Below are positions 50,696-59,955 of a stretch of DNA of 64,000 bases, piece by piece. Below the pieces are notes generated by a model. The model worked only from the letters and a program-made list of their open reading frames with translations, was not told where the DNA came from and searched no databases. This DNA is from an uncultured Myxococcales bacterium. GTDB taxonomy: Bacteria; Myxococcota; Myxococcia; Myxococcales; Myxococcaceae. The stretch lies in the NCBI GenBank assembly GCA_937980205.1, contig CALJKW010000039.1, positions 1-64,000 of the forward strand, in the 5' to 3' direction. Every line of letters begins with the position of its first letter. Positions within the stretch are counted from its first letter, which is position 1. The position numbers were made by a program, and so were the translations under genes.

Positions 50696-51165
50696 TCAGG
50701 GGCACTCCGCGGCGCCCCAGGAGCGCCACACCCGGCGCAGGAAGTCGGACTCGGAGATGATCTCGCCGTGTACGGCGGCAGCGGCGCCGAGTCGTTGATG
50801 AAGAAGTACATCGACATGAAGCCCGCGTCGTCCTTCAGCGGGCCGGCCTCGCTCCACCCGTCGGAGCCGACGCGGCCCGCGATGTGAAGCTGCGTCGGCG
50901 TCGACAACGCGGGGCCCCGCAGGACGCGCAATTTCGCTCAGCGTCGCCGAGGTCAGGAAGACGGTCGACGTGTCGGTTTCCAGCGGAAGTGCTCCGGCTG
51001 GGAGAGCGCCGCGATGCGCGCCCGCACCAGGCCCGTCGCGTTGCGGCACAGCGAGCAGAGGTCCATGGGCGTGCAGTCGACCGCGGCTGGGGTCGGCGTC
51101 CGGTCCATCGTAGGCTCGGGTCCGGCGCACCCAGCGAGGACCATGATGAGCAGAAAGCTCCGCAC
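50696..51165 (-). pseudogene. Frameshifted small lipoprotein gene
   Basis: From GTG 51165, a signal peptide with lipobox (VRSFLLIMVLAGC) and a plausible domain (CTPMDLCSLCRNATGLVRARIAAL) run until about 50975. The sensible continuation then moves to the next frame (TDTSTVFLTSATLSEIAR), returns to the first frame at about 50935 (RGPALSTPTQLHIAGRVGSDG...FMSMYFFIND) and shifts again at about 50780 (GEIISESDFLRRVWRSWG) to a stop at 50696. Three compensating single-base changes are needed. This is either a decaying gene or assembly errors in GC runs. Otherwise it would be a lipoprotein of about 155 residues. Confidence 0.65.
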
Positions 51166-51220
51166 GTTCCGCAGCCTACGGGTTCTGAATAACCGTCTCG
51201 CCGTCTCGTCTTGAGGCCCC

Positions 51221-51754
51221 ATGATCGCCCTCGCGCTGGCCGTGGTGCTGTCGCAGTCGGACGTCTACACGTGGACCGACGACGACGGCGTCGTGCACTA
51301 CACCGACGGGGCCTCCGGCCTCCCCGACAATGCCCAGAAGACGGACCCGGACGGCCCGGTGACCGTGCTCGCGCGCGAGCCGAAGAACCTCGCCGAGCCG
51401 CTGCCGGAGAAGCCCGCGCCGAAGCCCGCCGCTGCGCCTGCGCCGCAGCCCTCGAGGCAGCCGGCCGCTCAGCCTGACGTTCCGCCGTCGCCGGGTGGGT
51501 TCACGCACACCACCAACTACCCGGGCCTCGAGGGCCTGGACGTCCACTACCGGCACGACCCCTGGCCGGTGTACGGGCCCTATGGCGCCTATGGCGCCTA
51601 TGGGTACCGGCGGCCGCAGGGCTGGGCTCCGGCGGTGCAGCCGCCGGCGCCGAAGGCCAGCAAGGAGCCGGAGCTCATCGTGAACACGCCGGCGCAGAGG
51701 GCTCCGCAGCCGAAGGCGCCGGGTACGAAGGCCGCCCCAGCGGCCCGCCGCTGA
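51221..51754 (+). CDS. DUF4124 domain protein
   Basis: A 177-aa protein with a short signal sequence and, immediately after it, the DUF4124 core (SDVYTWTDDDGVVHYTD). A Pro/Ala/Lys-rich linker and a Tyr/Gly-rich segment (YGPYGAYGAYGYRRPQG) follow. DUF4124 is a small periplasmic beta domain often found at the N-terminus of envelope proteins. Its last 157 bp overlap the 3' end of the convergent antiporter-like gene on the other strand. Confidence 0.82.
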   Translation: MIALALAVVLSQSDVYTWTDDDGVVHYTDGASGLPDNAQKTDPDGPVTVLAREPKNLAEPLPEKPAPKPAAAPAPQPSRQPAAQPDVPPSPGGFTHTTNYPGLEGLDVHYRHDPWPVYGPYGAYGAYGYRRPQGWAPAVQPPAPKASKEPELIVNTPAQRAPQPKAPGTKAAPAARR

Positions 51755-53106
51755 GCGGGGCTGCGCTGATGGAGCAGCTGCTCGCTCGCGGCGGCCCGTG
51801 AGCGCACGGCCGGCGTGGGCAACAGGCCCAGGGCGATGAGCAGGACCACCATGGCCGCGAAGCCCGCCGCTTCGCGCGGACGCAGGTCGAGCCGCACGAC
51901 GTCACCCGGCGCCCCCGCGAAGAGCGAGAAGTACATGCGCAGGACCGCGAGACCCGTGAACGCTCCGGTCGCGACGACGAGGAAGCCCAGCAGCGGGAAG
52001 TCCTCCACCGCTCCGCCGAGCAGCAGCTCTTCGCCGATGAAGCCGAGCGTGCCGGGAAAGCCGGTGCACGAGAGGCCCAGCAGCAGGAAGGCGGCGGCGA
52101 GCAGCGGCTTGCGCTCGTAGCCGCCGTGGTGCCGCGACAGATCGAGCCGGCCGCGGCGCGCTTCGAGCACCAGCACGCAGCGGGCGAGGCCCAGGAACGC
52201 GAGGCTCGAAGACAGCCACAGCACCAGGCCGCCGGTGAGCGCCTCATGGCTCGTGCAGTCGAGGCCGGCGACGACGAGCGCCGACTGGCTCATGAAGAGG
52301 TAGGCGCAGGCGCGCCGGGCCGACCGCTGCACCACCGCGAGCGCCGCCGCGTAGACCGCCGAGACGAGCGCGAGCACGGCGATGACGCGCAAGAGCTCGG
52401 GCGGCGCGTGCGGCACGACGAGGACCACGAGCACGTAGGTGCCGAGCTGCGGCGCGCAGAAGTGAATCGCGGGCCCGAGCCGCTCGTGGTCGAACAGCGC
52501 GGGCACCCACGCGTGGAAGGGGAAGATGCCCTGGCGCAGCAGCGCTGCGGCGGCGATGAGCGCGAGGCCCACGGTGTGGGCCGTGGTGCCGGCGAGCGAC
52601 GGCAGCGTGGTGAGCGCGGCCCCCGCGACGACCAGCAGGGCCGACCCGACGAGGTAGCTGAGCGCAGCGTGGGGCCGTCCGCCCGGCGGTCGCCTCGCGG
52701 CGCCGGTCGTCAGCAGCGACAGGCCCCACGCGACCACCAGCACGGCGACGTTCGCGCTCAGGAACATGACGGTGGTGATGCAGGTGCCCGCGGCGATGCG
52801 CTGCAGCCCGAGCGGGTCGAGCGTCATCCGCGGCGTGACGACGACGCTGAACAGCCACAGCGCCGCGGCGAGCGCGGGCAGCACCGAGGTGACGGCGTCG
52901 ACCCTCAGCAGCGGGCCGCCGGGCACGGGCTCGAGGGCCCAGCCGCCGAGCTCCGCGCTGAACGGCGCGGCCATCGCCGTGGCCAGCATCAGCGTGGCCG
53001 CCACCGTCGAGATCCCGCGCAGCCGCCCGGCGTCGAGCCGGGTGTACCCGAGCGCCGCGCACAGCGCCGGACTGAGGATGACGACGGCGCACCAGGCCGC
53101 GATCAT
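51598..53106 (-). CDS. NuoM/N-like proton-translocating subunit of the DabA-type pump (second membrane subunit)
   Basis: A 502-aa membrane protein with 13-14 hydrophobic segments and the proton-conducting antiporter-fold segments of the PF00361 family (LIAAAALLRQGIFPFHAWVPALFDHE; FLLLGLSCTGFPGTLGFIGEE). The last 50 residues, beyond TPAVRSRAA, have no antiporter character because the frame runs on antisense to the DUF4124 gene until the stop at 51598; the functional end may be earlier. Overlaps the preceding gene by 4 bp. Not part of a complex I operon. Confidence 0.85.
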   Translation of the reverse strand: MIAAWCAVVILSPALCAALGYTRLDAGRLRGISTVAATLMLATAMAAPFSAELGGWALEPVPGGPLLRVDAVTSVLPALAAALWLFSVVVTPRMTLDPLGLQRIAAGTCITTVMFLSANVAVLVVAWGLSLLTTGAARRPPGGRPHAALSYLVGSALLVVAGAALTTLPSLAGTTAHTVGLALIAAAALLRQGIFPFHAWVPALFDHERLGPAIHFCAPQLGTYVLVVLVVPHAPPELLRVIAVLALVSAVYAAALAVVQRSARRACAYLFMSQSALVVAGLDCTSHEALTGGLVLWLSSSLAFLGLARCVLVLEARRGRLDLSRHHGGYERKPLLAAAFLLLGLSCTGFPGTLGFIGEELLLGGAVEDFPLLGFLVVATGAFTGLAVLRMYFSLFAGAPGDVVRLDLRPREAAGFAAMVVLLIALGLLPTPAVRSRAAASEQLLHQRSPAQRRAAGAAFVPGAFGCGALCAGVFTMSSGSLLAFGAGGCTAGAQPCGRRYP

Positions 53107-54428
53107 CGGGCGACCTCGGTGGGCGGGGCCGCCGCGTCGCCCGCCCGCTCGCCGGCCAGCCGCCGATCGAGGCTCGTCCCCCACCGGGCGAGCGCGACGA
53201 ACGGCGCGATGAACCACCGGTCGAGGACGCCGTCGATGCCGCCGCGCTCGAGGCTGAAGACCCACAGCGCCGTGGGTCGCCGCTGCGCTTCGGGCCTCGG
53301 CTGCCCCGGCGCCTCGAGGCCTCGCAGGTCCTGAAGCACGTTCGGCGCGGAGAGGAACTGCACCAGCCGCAGGCACGCGTTGCCCACGAGGTGGACGAAC
53401 GCGAGCACGCGCAGCCCCAGCGCGATCTCGACCACGATGATGCCGACCTGCGTGAGCGTGGCGTACGACAGCGATGACTTCACGTCGGTCTGCGTGCGCG
53501 CCACGGCCGTGGCGTACACCGCGGTGCAGAGCCCGAGGGCTCCCGCGACGACGCGCGCGGCCACCGACTGCTCGAGCAGCGGCTCGGCGCGCCAGAGCAG
53601 GTAGCAGCCCGCGTGAACCGAGAGCGCTCCGTAGTAGACGGCGCTCGACGGCGTGGGGCCTTCCATGGCGCGCGGCAGCCAGCCGGCGAACGGCAGCAGC
53701 GCGCTCTTCGCCGCCATGGCGACCACGAGGAAGAGCGCGATGGTGGTGAAGTGCGCGTCCGCCGCGGCGGCCTGCGACACCGGCCGCGCGGCGAGCAGCA
53801 GCGCCGACAGGTTGCTGCTGCCCGCCGAGTGGTGCAGCAGCACGGCCGCGGCCACCATCGCCGCGTCGCTGACGCGATAGATGCCGAACACCCTCAAGGC
53901 GTTCACGACCGGGGCGCGGCGCTCGTGGAAGAACGCGACCAGGAGCGCCGACGACAGGCCGAGCAGCTCCCACCCGGTCAAAAGCACCTCCATGCTGCCG
54001 GCGAGCGCGACGAGCTCGATGCCGAGCACGAAGCACGCGTAGAGCGTGAAGTACCGCTGAAAGCCGCGCTCCCGGTGCAGGTAGCGGTACGAGAACGCTC
54101 CGACCGTGGCGGTGATCACGGCCGCGAGCAGCGCGAACGACAGCGACCAGCCGTCCAGCGCGAGGTCGAACTCGAGCCCCTGGGTCCCCGTCGCGGCCCA
54201 CGGGTGTGCGACGAACATCGAGCGCTGCAGGCCGCCGGCCACGAACAGCCCGATGGCGGTGACGAGGCCGAGCGTGCACACGGCCATCGACAGCCTGGTC
54301 ATGCGCGCGACCGACGACTCGGGCAGCGGGCGCAGCGCGAGCGAGCCGAGCCCGAGCACGAGCAGGAGCGCGGCGGGGGCCGCCAGCGCGGTCAGGACGG
54401 CGAGGTGAAGCGCGGGCTCGAGGCTCAT
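53103..54428 (-). CDS. dabB: DabB-like (NuoL-type) membrane subunit of an inorganic-carbon pump
   Basis: A 441-aa polytopic protein with the NuoL/MrpA-type core: YFTLYACFVLGIELVALAGSMEVLLTGWELLGLSSALLVAFFHERRAPVVNALR, then FLVVAMAAKSALLPFAGWLPRAMEGPTPSSAVYYGA with the conserved Lys and His/Glu-type residues. It is shorter than NuoL. Encoded directly after dabA with a 4-bp overlap, as in DAB operons, where DabA and DabB form a proton-driven system that converts CO2 to bicarbonate in one direction. Confidence 0.88.
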   Translation of the reverse strand: MSLEPALHLAVLTALAAPAALLLVLGLGSLALRPLPESSVARMTRLSMAVCTLGLVTAIGLFVAGGLQRSMFVAHPWAATGTQGLEFDLALDGWSLSFALLAAVITATVGAFSYRYLHRERGFQRYFTLYACFVLGIELVALAGSMEVLLTGWELLGLSSALLVAFFHERRAPVVNALRVFGIYRVSDAAMVAAAVLLHHSAGSSNLSALLLAARPVSQAAAADAHFTTIALFLVVAMAAKSALLPFAGWLPRAMEGPTPSSAVYYGALSVHAGCYLLWRAEPLLEQSVAARVVAGALGLCTAVYATAVARTQTDVKSSLSYATLTQVGIIVVEIALGLRVLAFVHLVGNACLRLVQFLSAPNVLQDLRGLEAPGQPRPEAQRRPTALWVFSLERGGIDGVLDRWFIAPFVALARWGTSLDRRLAGERAGDAAAPPTEVAR

Positions 54429-57301
54429 GTCGGCCGCAGCTCCACGAAGGGCAGGTGACCGCGCTTGCCGAAGAACCAGGTGCTCGAGGTGCCGGTCACG
54501 CGCATCAGCGCAGCCGCGGGCCGGACCTCGACGGGCCCTTCGCCGCGCCACTCCCAGAGCGACTGGCCATGCGGGTCGAGCGCGGCGAGGAACAGCCACC
54601 GGCGCGCGACGAGCTGCTCGAGCGCAGGGGAGGCCTCGAGCACGCGCTGCACGCGGTCAGGCGCGGCCTCGACGACGATGGTGAGCCGCACCGGCTCGTG
54701 GATCTCGACGGTCTGGGCCCACAGGCCGGTGCGCAGGTCGCCGAGCGCTCCGTTCATGACGCCGACGAGGGCGGCGACGTTGTGCGGCAGCTTCGTGCCG
54801 GCGCCGTAGCCTTCGTTGTCGATCGCGCCGAAGAAGTACTCGAGGTTGATGCCGGCGAGCACCGGCACTGCCGCCGAGAGGATGCGCGACAGGATCGCGC
54901 CGTGCTCGTCGTCGGTGAGCGGGTCGTACGACACCAGGAACGCACGCCGGTCGAAGAAGAGCCCCCGCGTGCGCGAGCGCCGGCCGACGACACACACCGC
55001 GTTCGTCGCGTGGTTGTACTCGGGGCGCGGCTCGGCGAGATCTTCGCGACGGGCCTGCACGTGCCGCAGCGCTGCCTCGGGGCCGAGCGGCGCGACGTCG
55101 AACCGCCGGCAGCGCTCGGCGGCGTTTCGCGCGCGCGCTTCGTCGAGCGCCGCGCGCGCGTGCTCGAAGGCGCCGCGCAGGGCGGGCGGCACGAGGCCCG
55201 CGTCGAACCAGGCGATCGAGTCGTCCGTGGTGTTGTGCTCGCCGCCGACGAACCACGTCCCCTGGGGAATGGCGAGGCCCCGGCGCTCGAGCTCGGCGCG
55301 CACGTCGGGGTCGTTCGCCATCATCGCGAAGGCGCGCGCGTTCGCGCCGCCGGGACCTCCGCCGCAGGCGCCGCAGTCGTACGCCGAGCGGTGTGGGTTG
55401 TTGAGGCTGTCCGACGCGTGGCCGAGCACGAGCACCAGCGGAGCCAGGCGGGCGGCGCCGAGCCCCAGGTCTCCCAGCACGCGCTCGACGCTGCTCGCCA
55501 TCTCGTCGGTGGTGAAGCCCCGGTGGTCGCCGATGGGCGGCGGGGTGTCCGACCGGCGGATGGCGAGCGTGCCGCCCTGCGGCTCGGGCTGCGCGCCACG
55601 CCGGCTGGCGCGGCCGGGGAACAGGACGCGGAAGACGAGCGGCAAGAGCGACAGGCCGCCGAGCACGCTGACGGCGAGCCCGCGGAACAGGCCACGGCTG
55701 CCGACGTGCAGCGTCTGCGCGCGGGCGCTCTCGAGCCGATCGCCGAGCCGGCGCATGGCGCTCGGCGGGGGCGCGTCGAGCTCGACGTAGTGCCTGGGGC
55801 GAATCGCGACCGGCGCCAGCGGCCGCGGCCGGGCGTCGCGTGGTCCCTTGAAGTACATCGGCACTGCGAAGAAGCCGGCGGTGCCGAACGTCTCGATGGC
55901 AGGGTCGACCTCTTCGGCGTGACGGCGCAGCGACTCCTCGCGCTCGTCGATGCAGGTGACGAGCTGGACCGTGGGGGGTGGCGCCGAGGCCGGCGTGTGC
56001 TGCAGCACGGCATCGTAGAAGCCGCGCCGCAGCCTGAGCTCGTAGGCGAGGTGCAGCACGCGGCGGCAGAACGCCGAGCCGTACTCGGCGAGCGCGGCCT
56101 CGAGCGCGGCGACCTCGGGGCCTGCAAGGCGGCGCACGCGGACGACGTCGAGGCCCAACAGCTGTGCGGCCTGGAACAGCGGCCACGCGCGGTCGCCGGC
56201 CGAGGGGCTGGCCGGCGGCGGCACCTCGGCCTCGAGCTGCTCCCGAAGCGCGGCGAGCGGCTGGCCGGCGGCGTGACGCGCGAGCACGGCGCGCTCGACG
56301 AGCAGCCTGACCGCGAGGAAGTCGGCGAGCCGCGCCGGCACGGGGCGGACGGGGACGCGGTCGGGCCGCTCCTCGATCTGGCGAACCATGCCGGCCCAGC
56401 CGCGCAGCGCCAGCGCGGTCTCGAGCAGGTAGTTGAAGCGCTCGTGCCGCTGCACGCCCAGCGCGTCGAGCGACGCCTCGATCGCCTGCAGCGGCGACAG
56501 CTCGCCTTCACGCTCGAGCAGCTCGACGAGCGCCGCGCTGAACGTGGTGAAGTGGCGGGCGACCGGGCGGCGGAAGCAGTCGACGAAGGCCGCCCACAGG
56601 CCGCGCTCGCGGCCCGCCATCGGCCAGAGCGCGAGGCCCTGATCGAGGTAGGCGGCGACGAAGCGGACCAGCAGCGGGTGCACGTCGTCGTCGCTGTCGA
56701 TGCCACGGGCCAGGCGCAGCCAGTCGCGGTGGCGATACAGGCGCGGCGCAGCCGGCCGCGTGGCCGGGCCGGCCCGGTCGATTGCGGCGAGGCACTCGGC
56801 CCACAGCTCGCGCAGCCACGGGCCCTCGTCGGGGCCGGCGGGGCCCCGCACCGCGGCGACGGCGGCGCGCGCGGCGGGCGGCACGTCGGTGCGGAAGCGC
56901 TCGAGCGCGTCCAGCTCCTCGAGCGTCCAGCGCAGGGCGGGCCCTCTCAGCTCGGCGATGCCGTAGCGGGCGAGCACCCACGCGACGTCGCGGCGTGTGA
57001 GCTGAGCTGCCAGCCGCTCGGGGGCGTGAGCGCCGAGCTCCGAGAGCACGACCTCTTCCAGCTCGGCCTCGGTGATGCGGCCCCTGGCGAGCTCTTCGCG
57101 GTACGCCTCTTCGGGAAGGAATGGGCGACACCCGAACAGGCGGCCCGCCTCGAGGACGGCCTGCTCGAAGGGCCGGTCTTCGAACGCGTGGAGCGTGTTG
57201 TGGTGGATGAAGATGCTGATCGGGCCCTGCGCGGGCAGCAGGTGGGCGACCTCCTCGACGAGGTGCTCGATGCCACCGTCCCGCCCCGCTGCGTGCGGCA
57301 T
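54425..57301 (-). CDS. dabA: DabA, inorganic-carbon uptake protein (DUF2309)
   Basis: A 958-aa protein (GTG 57352 would add 17 residues). It carries the beta-carbonic-anhydrase-like active site of DabA: Cys450 and Asp452 in TCIDERE, His628 in LGHASDSLNN and Cys643 in DCGACGG. Spacings Cys-Asp (2) and His-Cys (15) are the same as in Halothiobacillus DabA (C351/D353, H524/C539). It has no clear membrane segments in the N-terminal part and a few near 545-570. With DabB it would accumulate bicarbonate. The upstream Cys-rich gene ends 72 bp before it on the same strand. Confidence 0.93.
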   Translation of the reverse strand: MPHAAGRDGGIEHLVEEVAHLLPAQGPISIFIHHNTLHAFEDRPFEQAVLEAGRLFGCRPFLPEEAYREELARGRITEAELEEVVLSELGAHAPERLAAQLTRRDVAWVLARYGIAELRGPALRWTLEELDALERFRTDVPPAARAAVAAVRGPAGPDEGPWLRELWAECLAAIDRAGPATRPAAPRLYRHRDWLRLARGIDSDDDVHPLLVRFVAAYLDQGLALWPMAGRERGLWAAFVDCFRRPVARHFTTFSAALVELLEREGELSPLQAIEASLDALGVQRHERFNYLLETALALRGWAGMVRQIEERPDRVPVRPVPARLADFLAVRLLVERAVLARHAAGQPLAALREQLEAEVPPPASPSAGDRAWPLFQAAQLLGLDVVRVRRLAGPEVAALEAALAEYGSAFCRRVLHLAYELRLRRGFYDAVLQHTPASAPPPTVQLVTCIDEREESLRRHAEEVDPAIETFGTAGFFAVPMYFKGPRDARPRPLAPVAIRPRHYVELDAPPPSAMRRLGDRLESARAQTLHVGSRGLFRGLAVSVLGGLSLLPLVFRVLFPGRASRRGAQPEPQGGTLAIRRSDTPPPIGDHRGFTTDEMASSVERVLGDLGLGAARLAPLVLVLGHASDSLNNPHRSAYDCGACGGGPGGANARAFAMMANDPDVRAELERRGLAIPQGTWFVGGEHNTTDDSIAWFDAGLVPPALRGAFEHARAALDEARARNAAERCRRFDVAPLGPEAALRHVQARREDLAEPRPEYNHATNAVCVVGRRSRTRGLFFDRRAFLVSYDPLTDDEHGAILSRILSAAVPVLAGINLEYFFGAIDNEGYGAGTKLPHNVAALVGVMNGALGDLRTGLWAQTVEIHEPVRLTIVVEAAPDRVQRVLEASPALEQLVARRWLFLAALDPHGQSLWEWRGEGPVEVRPAAALMRVTGTSSTWFFGKRGHLPFVELRPT

Positions 57302-57373
57302 GCCCCAGTTTAGCCGCGCCGCGTGGGCCGCCGGCCCATGAATTCCGTTCACGCGCGCGTGAAGCGCGAGTTG

Positions 57374-57850
57374 TCAGCGGACGTTCAGCTCTTTGCGCAG
57401 CCGCTTCGTGAGCTCGAAGTACTCTTGCCGCGAGAACCCCACGTTGAGGATGTGGAAGTCCTTCTTCGAGAGGCCGACGCACCCGAAGCAGTAGGTGCAG
57501 TCCGACAGGTTCTTGCAGAGCACGAGGTACGCCGAGTTGGTGCAGTTCTCGCTCTGCGTGCAGTACGCGCACGAGTGCAGCGACTTGCTCTCGACGCAGT
57601 GGCTGCAGTTGTTGCACTGCTCGCAGGCCGTGCAGTGCGTGCACTGGTAGCAGGCCTCACAGCCCTTGCAGAACATGCAGTTCGCGCAGCGCGCACAGTC
57701 GGTGCAGTTGTAGCTGCCGGGGTTACCCGCGTCGGCGGAGAAGCCCGCGGTCAACCGGTTCAGCTCGTCGAGGAACGTGCGGCGATCCAACTTCAGAATC
57801 AGCTCTCGAGCCGCGGCGGGGTCGAGGCCGGCCTTCTTGTCCTTGGCCAC
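57374..57850 (-). CDS. Cys-rich protein with periodic Cys-x-x repeats
   Basis: A 158-aa protein starting at GTG 57850 (V/MAKDKKAGLD). The N-terminal 45 residues are helical and charged. Then 13 Cys occur at exact three-residue intervals in a 37-residue stretch (start NCTDCARC, end NNCSHC), followed by seven more with irregular spacing, 20 Cys in about 85 residues. The C-terminus is charged (FELTKRLRKEL). Similar proteins are sometimes named CAIB/BAIF family, apparently by mis-annotation. The periodicity suggests a repeat solenoid or a metal-binding array. It precedes dabA on the same strand. Confidence 0.8.
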   Translation of the reverse strand: MAKDKKAGLDPAAARELILKLDRRTFLDELNRLTAGFSADAGNPGSYNCTDCARCANCMFCKGCEACYQCTHCTACEQCNNCSHCVESKSLHSCAYCTQSENCTNSAYLVLCKNLSDCTYCFGCVGLSKKDFHILNVGFSRQEYFELTKRLRKELNVR

Positions 57851-57887
57851 GGCCCCATTCTTAGCCCAAGGTGATCTATGAGAGCGC

Positions 57888-59924
57888 ATGGATCTTTCGG
57901 GGCTCAACGCTCCACAGCGTGAGGCGGTCACCACGACGGAAGGTCCGCTGCTCGTCCTCGCCGGCGCAGGGTCGGGGAAGACGCGCGTCATCATTCACCG
58001 GCTCGCGTACCTGATGCAGAAGCGCAAGGTGCCGGCGACCTCGATTCTCGCCGTCACCTTCACGAACAAGGCGGCGAGCGAGATGCGCGAGCGCGCGGTG
58101 AAGCTCGCGGGGCTCGCGGCGCGCAAGGTGACGCTCTGCACGTTTCACGCGTTCGGCGCCGAGGTGATGCGCGAGCACGCGAGCAAGCTCGGCTTCCCGA
58201 AGAAGTTCGCCATCGCCGACATGGGCGATCAGGTCTCGATCATCAAGCGCGCGATGCGCGAGCGGAACGTCGACGACCGCGCGTTCGACGCTCGCAAGGT
58301 GCTGTCGATCATCTCGCGCGCGAAGAACTCGCGCACCGAGCCGCAGCCGAAGCCCGAAGGGCAGGGCGACGACTACGACCTCGTCGCGCACCTCGTGTTC
58401 CCGCTCTACCAGCTCGCGCTGAAGGCTCAAGGAGCGGTCGACTTCGACGACCTGCTGCTCTTGCCCGCGCGCCTGTTCGCCGAGTTCCCCCAGGTGAAGA
58501 AGCAATACACCGACCGCTTCCGGTACCTGATGGTCGACGAGTACCAGGACACGAACGCAGCGCAGCTCGAGCTGCTCGTCCACCTGTCGGGGAAAGACAA
58601 GAACGTCTGCGTCGTCGGCGACGACGATCAGTGCATCTACAGCTGGCGCGGCGCCGAGGTGCGCAACATCCTCGACTTCGAGCGGCACTTCCCCGGCGCG
58701 AAAGAGGTCCGGCTCGAGCAGAACTACCGCAGCACCTCGGTCATCCTCGACGCGGCCAACGCCGTCATCGCGAAGAACCCGGCGCGCAAGGACAAGCGCA
58801 TGTGGACCGAGACGCTCGGCGGCGCGGCGATCCAGTCGGTGGTCGCTCCCGACGAGAACGAAGAGGCGCGCTTCGTCGCGTTCCAGATCAAGAAGGCGGT
58901 CGGCCTCGGCACGCCGCCAGAGGACATCGCGGTGCTGTACCGCACCAACGGCCAGTCGCGGCCGATCGAAGAGGCCCTGCGCGAGGTCGGCGTCTACTAC
59001 GAGGTCATCGGCGGCCAGGAGTTCTTCGACAAGCGCGAGGTGAAGGACGTCATCGCCTACTTCAAGGTGCTCGCGAACCCGCTCGATCAGATCTCGCTGT
59101 TGCGCATCGTGAACGTCCCCGCGCGCGGCATCGGAGACGTCACGCTCGAGCGCCTGTCCTCGTTCGCGCAGGAGACCGGCAAGCCGCTGTGGGACGTCTT
59201 GAAGGCCGCGCACGAGGTGCCCGACCTGCCGCGCGGCGCCGCCGAGAAGGTCGCCGAGTTCTGCGTGCTGATGGAGAAGTACCGCGCGCAGTACGAGAAG
59301 GGCCACCTCGGCGCCACCACCCGCGCGCTGCTCGCCGAGATTCAGTTCGCCGACGCCGCCCGCGCGAGCACGCACTCGATGACGGCGGCCGACAAGAAGA
59401 TCCGCGCCGTGGAAGACCTCATCAGCTCGCTCGAGTCGTTCGAGCAGAAAGAGGGCGCCCGGGCGCGGCTGATGAACTACCTGCACCGCCTCTCGCTCGA
59501 CACCCGCGAGGAAGAGGAAGAGCCCGAGCGCCGCGGCAACGTCACGCTGATGACGCTGCACTCGGCGAAGGGCCTCGAGTGGAAGCTCGTGTTCCTCATC
59601 GGCCTCGAGGAAGACCTGTTGCCCCACTCGGGGATGCAGGGTGAGCCGCCCAACCCCGAAGAGGAGCGGCGCCTCTGCTACGTCGGCATCACGCGCGCCC
59701 GCGACCGCCTCGTGCTGACGCGCGCCGCCCAGCGGGTGAAGCGGGGCAAGGCCGTGCCGCGGACCCCGTCGCGGTTCCTGCAGGATCTTCCCGAGGCCCT
59801 CGTCGAGGTCGTCGACCTGGTCGGTGAGACGGTCGCGCCCGAGCCCGAGCAGCAGACGAAGTTCTTCGCGGGCTTGCGCGAGAAGCTCAAGGCGCCGCCG
59901 AAGCCGCCGCCGACCGGCGGCTGA
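57888..59924 (+). CDS. UvrD/Rep-family superfamily I DNA helicase
   Basis: A 678-aa protein with all SF1A helicase motifs: Q motif LNAPQREAV, motif I AGAGSGKT, Ia TFTNKAASEM, II VDEYQDTN, III GDDDQCIYSWRGA, IV EQNYRST, V TLHSAKGLEW, VI VGITRARDRL. It is a 3'-5' helicase of the UvrD/PcrA/Rep group. At 678 residues it is close to Rep (673), and it lacks the long C-terminal tail of PcrA/UvrD. Divergent from the Cys-rich gene with a 37-bp gap. Confidence 0.95.
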   Translation: MDLSGLNAPQREAVTTTEGPLLVLAGAGSGKTRVIIHRLAYLMQKRKVPATSILAVTFTNKAASEMRERAVKLAGLAARKVTLCTFHAFGAEVMREHASKLGFPKKFAIADMGDQVSIIKRAMRERNVDDRAFDARKVLSIISRAKNSRTEPQPKPEGQGDDYDLVAHLVFPLYQLALKAQGAVDFDDLLLLPARLFAEFPQVKKQYTDRFRYLMVDEYQDTNAAQLELLVHLSGKDKNVCVVGDDDQCIYSWRGAEVRNILDFERHFPGAKEVRLEQNYRSTSVILDAANAVIAKNPARKDKRMWTETLGGAAIQSVVAPDENEEARFVAFQIKKAVGLGTPPEDIAVLYRTNGQSRPIEEALREVGVYYEVIGGQEFFDKREVKDVIAYFKVLANPLDQISLLRIVNVPARGIGDVTLERLSSFAQETGKPLWDVLKAAHEVPDLPRGAAEKVAEFCVLMEKYRAQYEKGHLGATTRALLAEIQFADAARASTHSMTAADKKIRAVEDLISSLESFEQKEGARARLMNYLHRLSLDTREEEEEPERRGNVTLMTLHSAKGLEWKLVFLIGLEEDLLPHSGMQGEPPNPEEERRLCYVGITRARDRLVLTRAAQRVKRGKAVPRTPSRFLQDLPEALVEVVDLVGETVAPEPEQQTKFFAGLREKLKAPPKPPPTGG

Positions 59925-59955
59925 TCGCGGCGCGCGCAATTTCTGCGCGGGCGCT

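Noticed and set aside
51598..54428. Interpretation of the two antiporter-like genes as part of respiratory complex I
   Set aside because: No nuoA-K or NADH-binding genes adjoin them; they overlap dabA in a tight operon, as in DAB carbon pumps.
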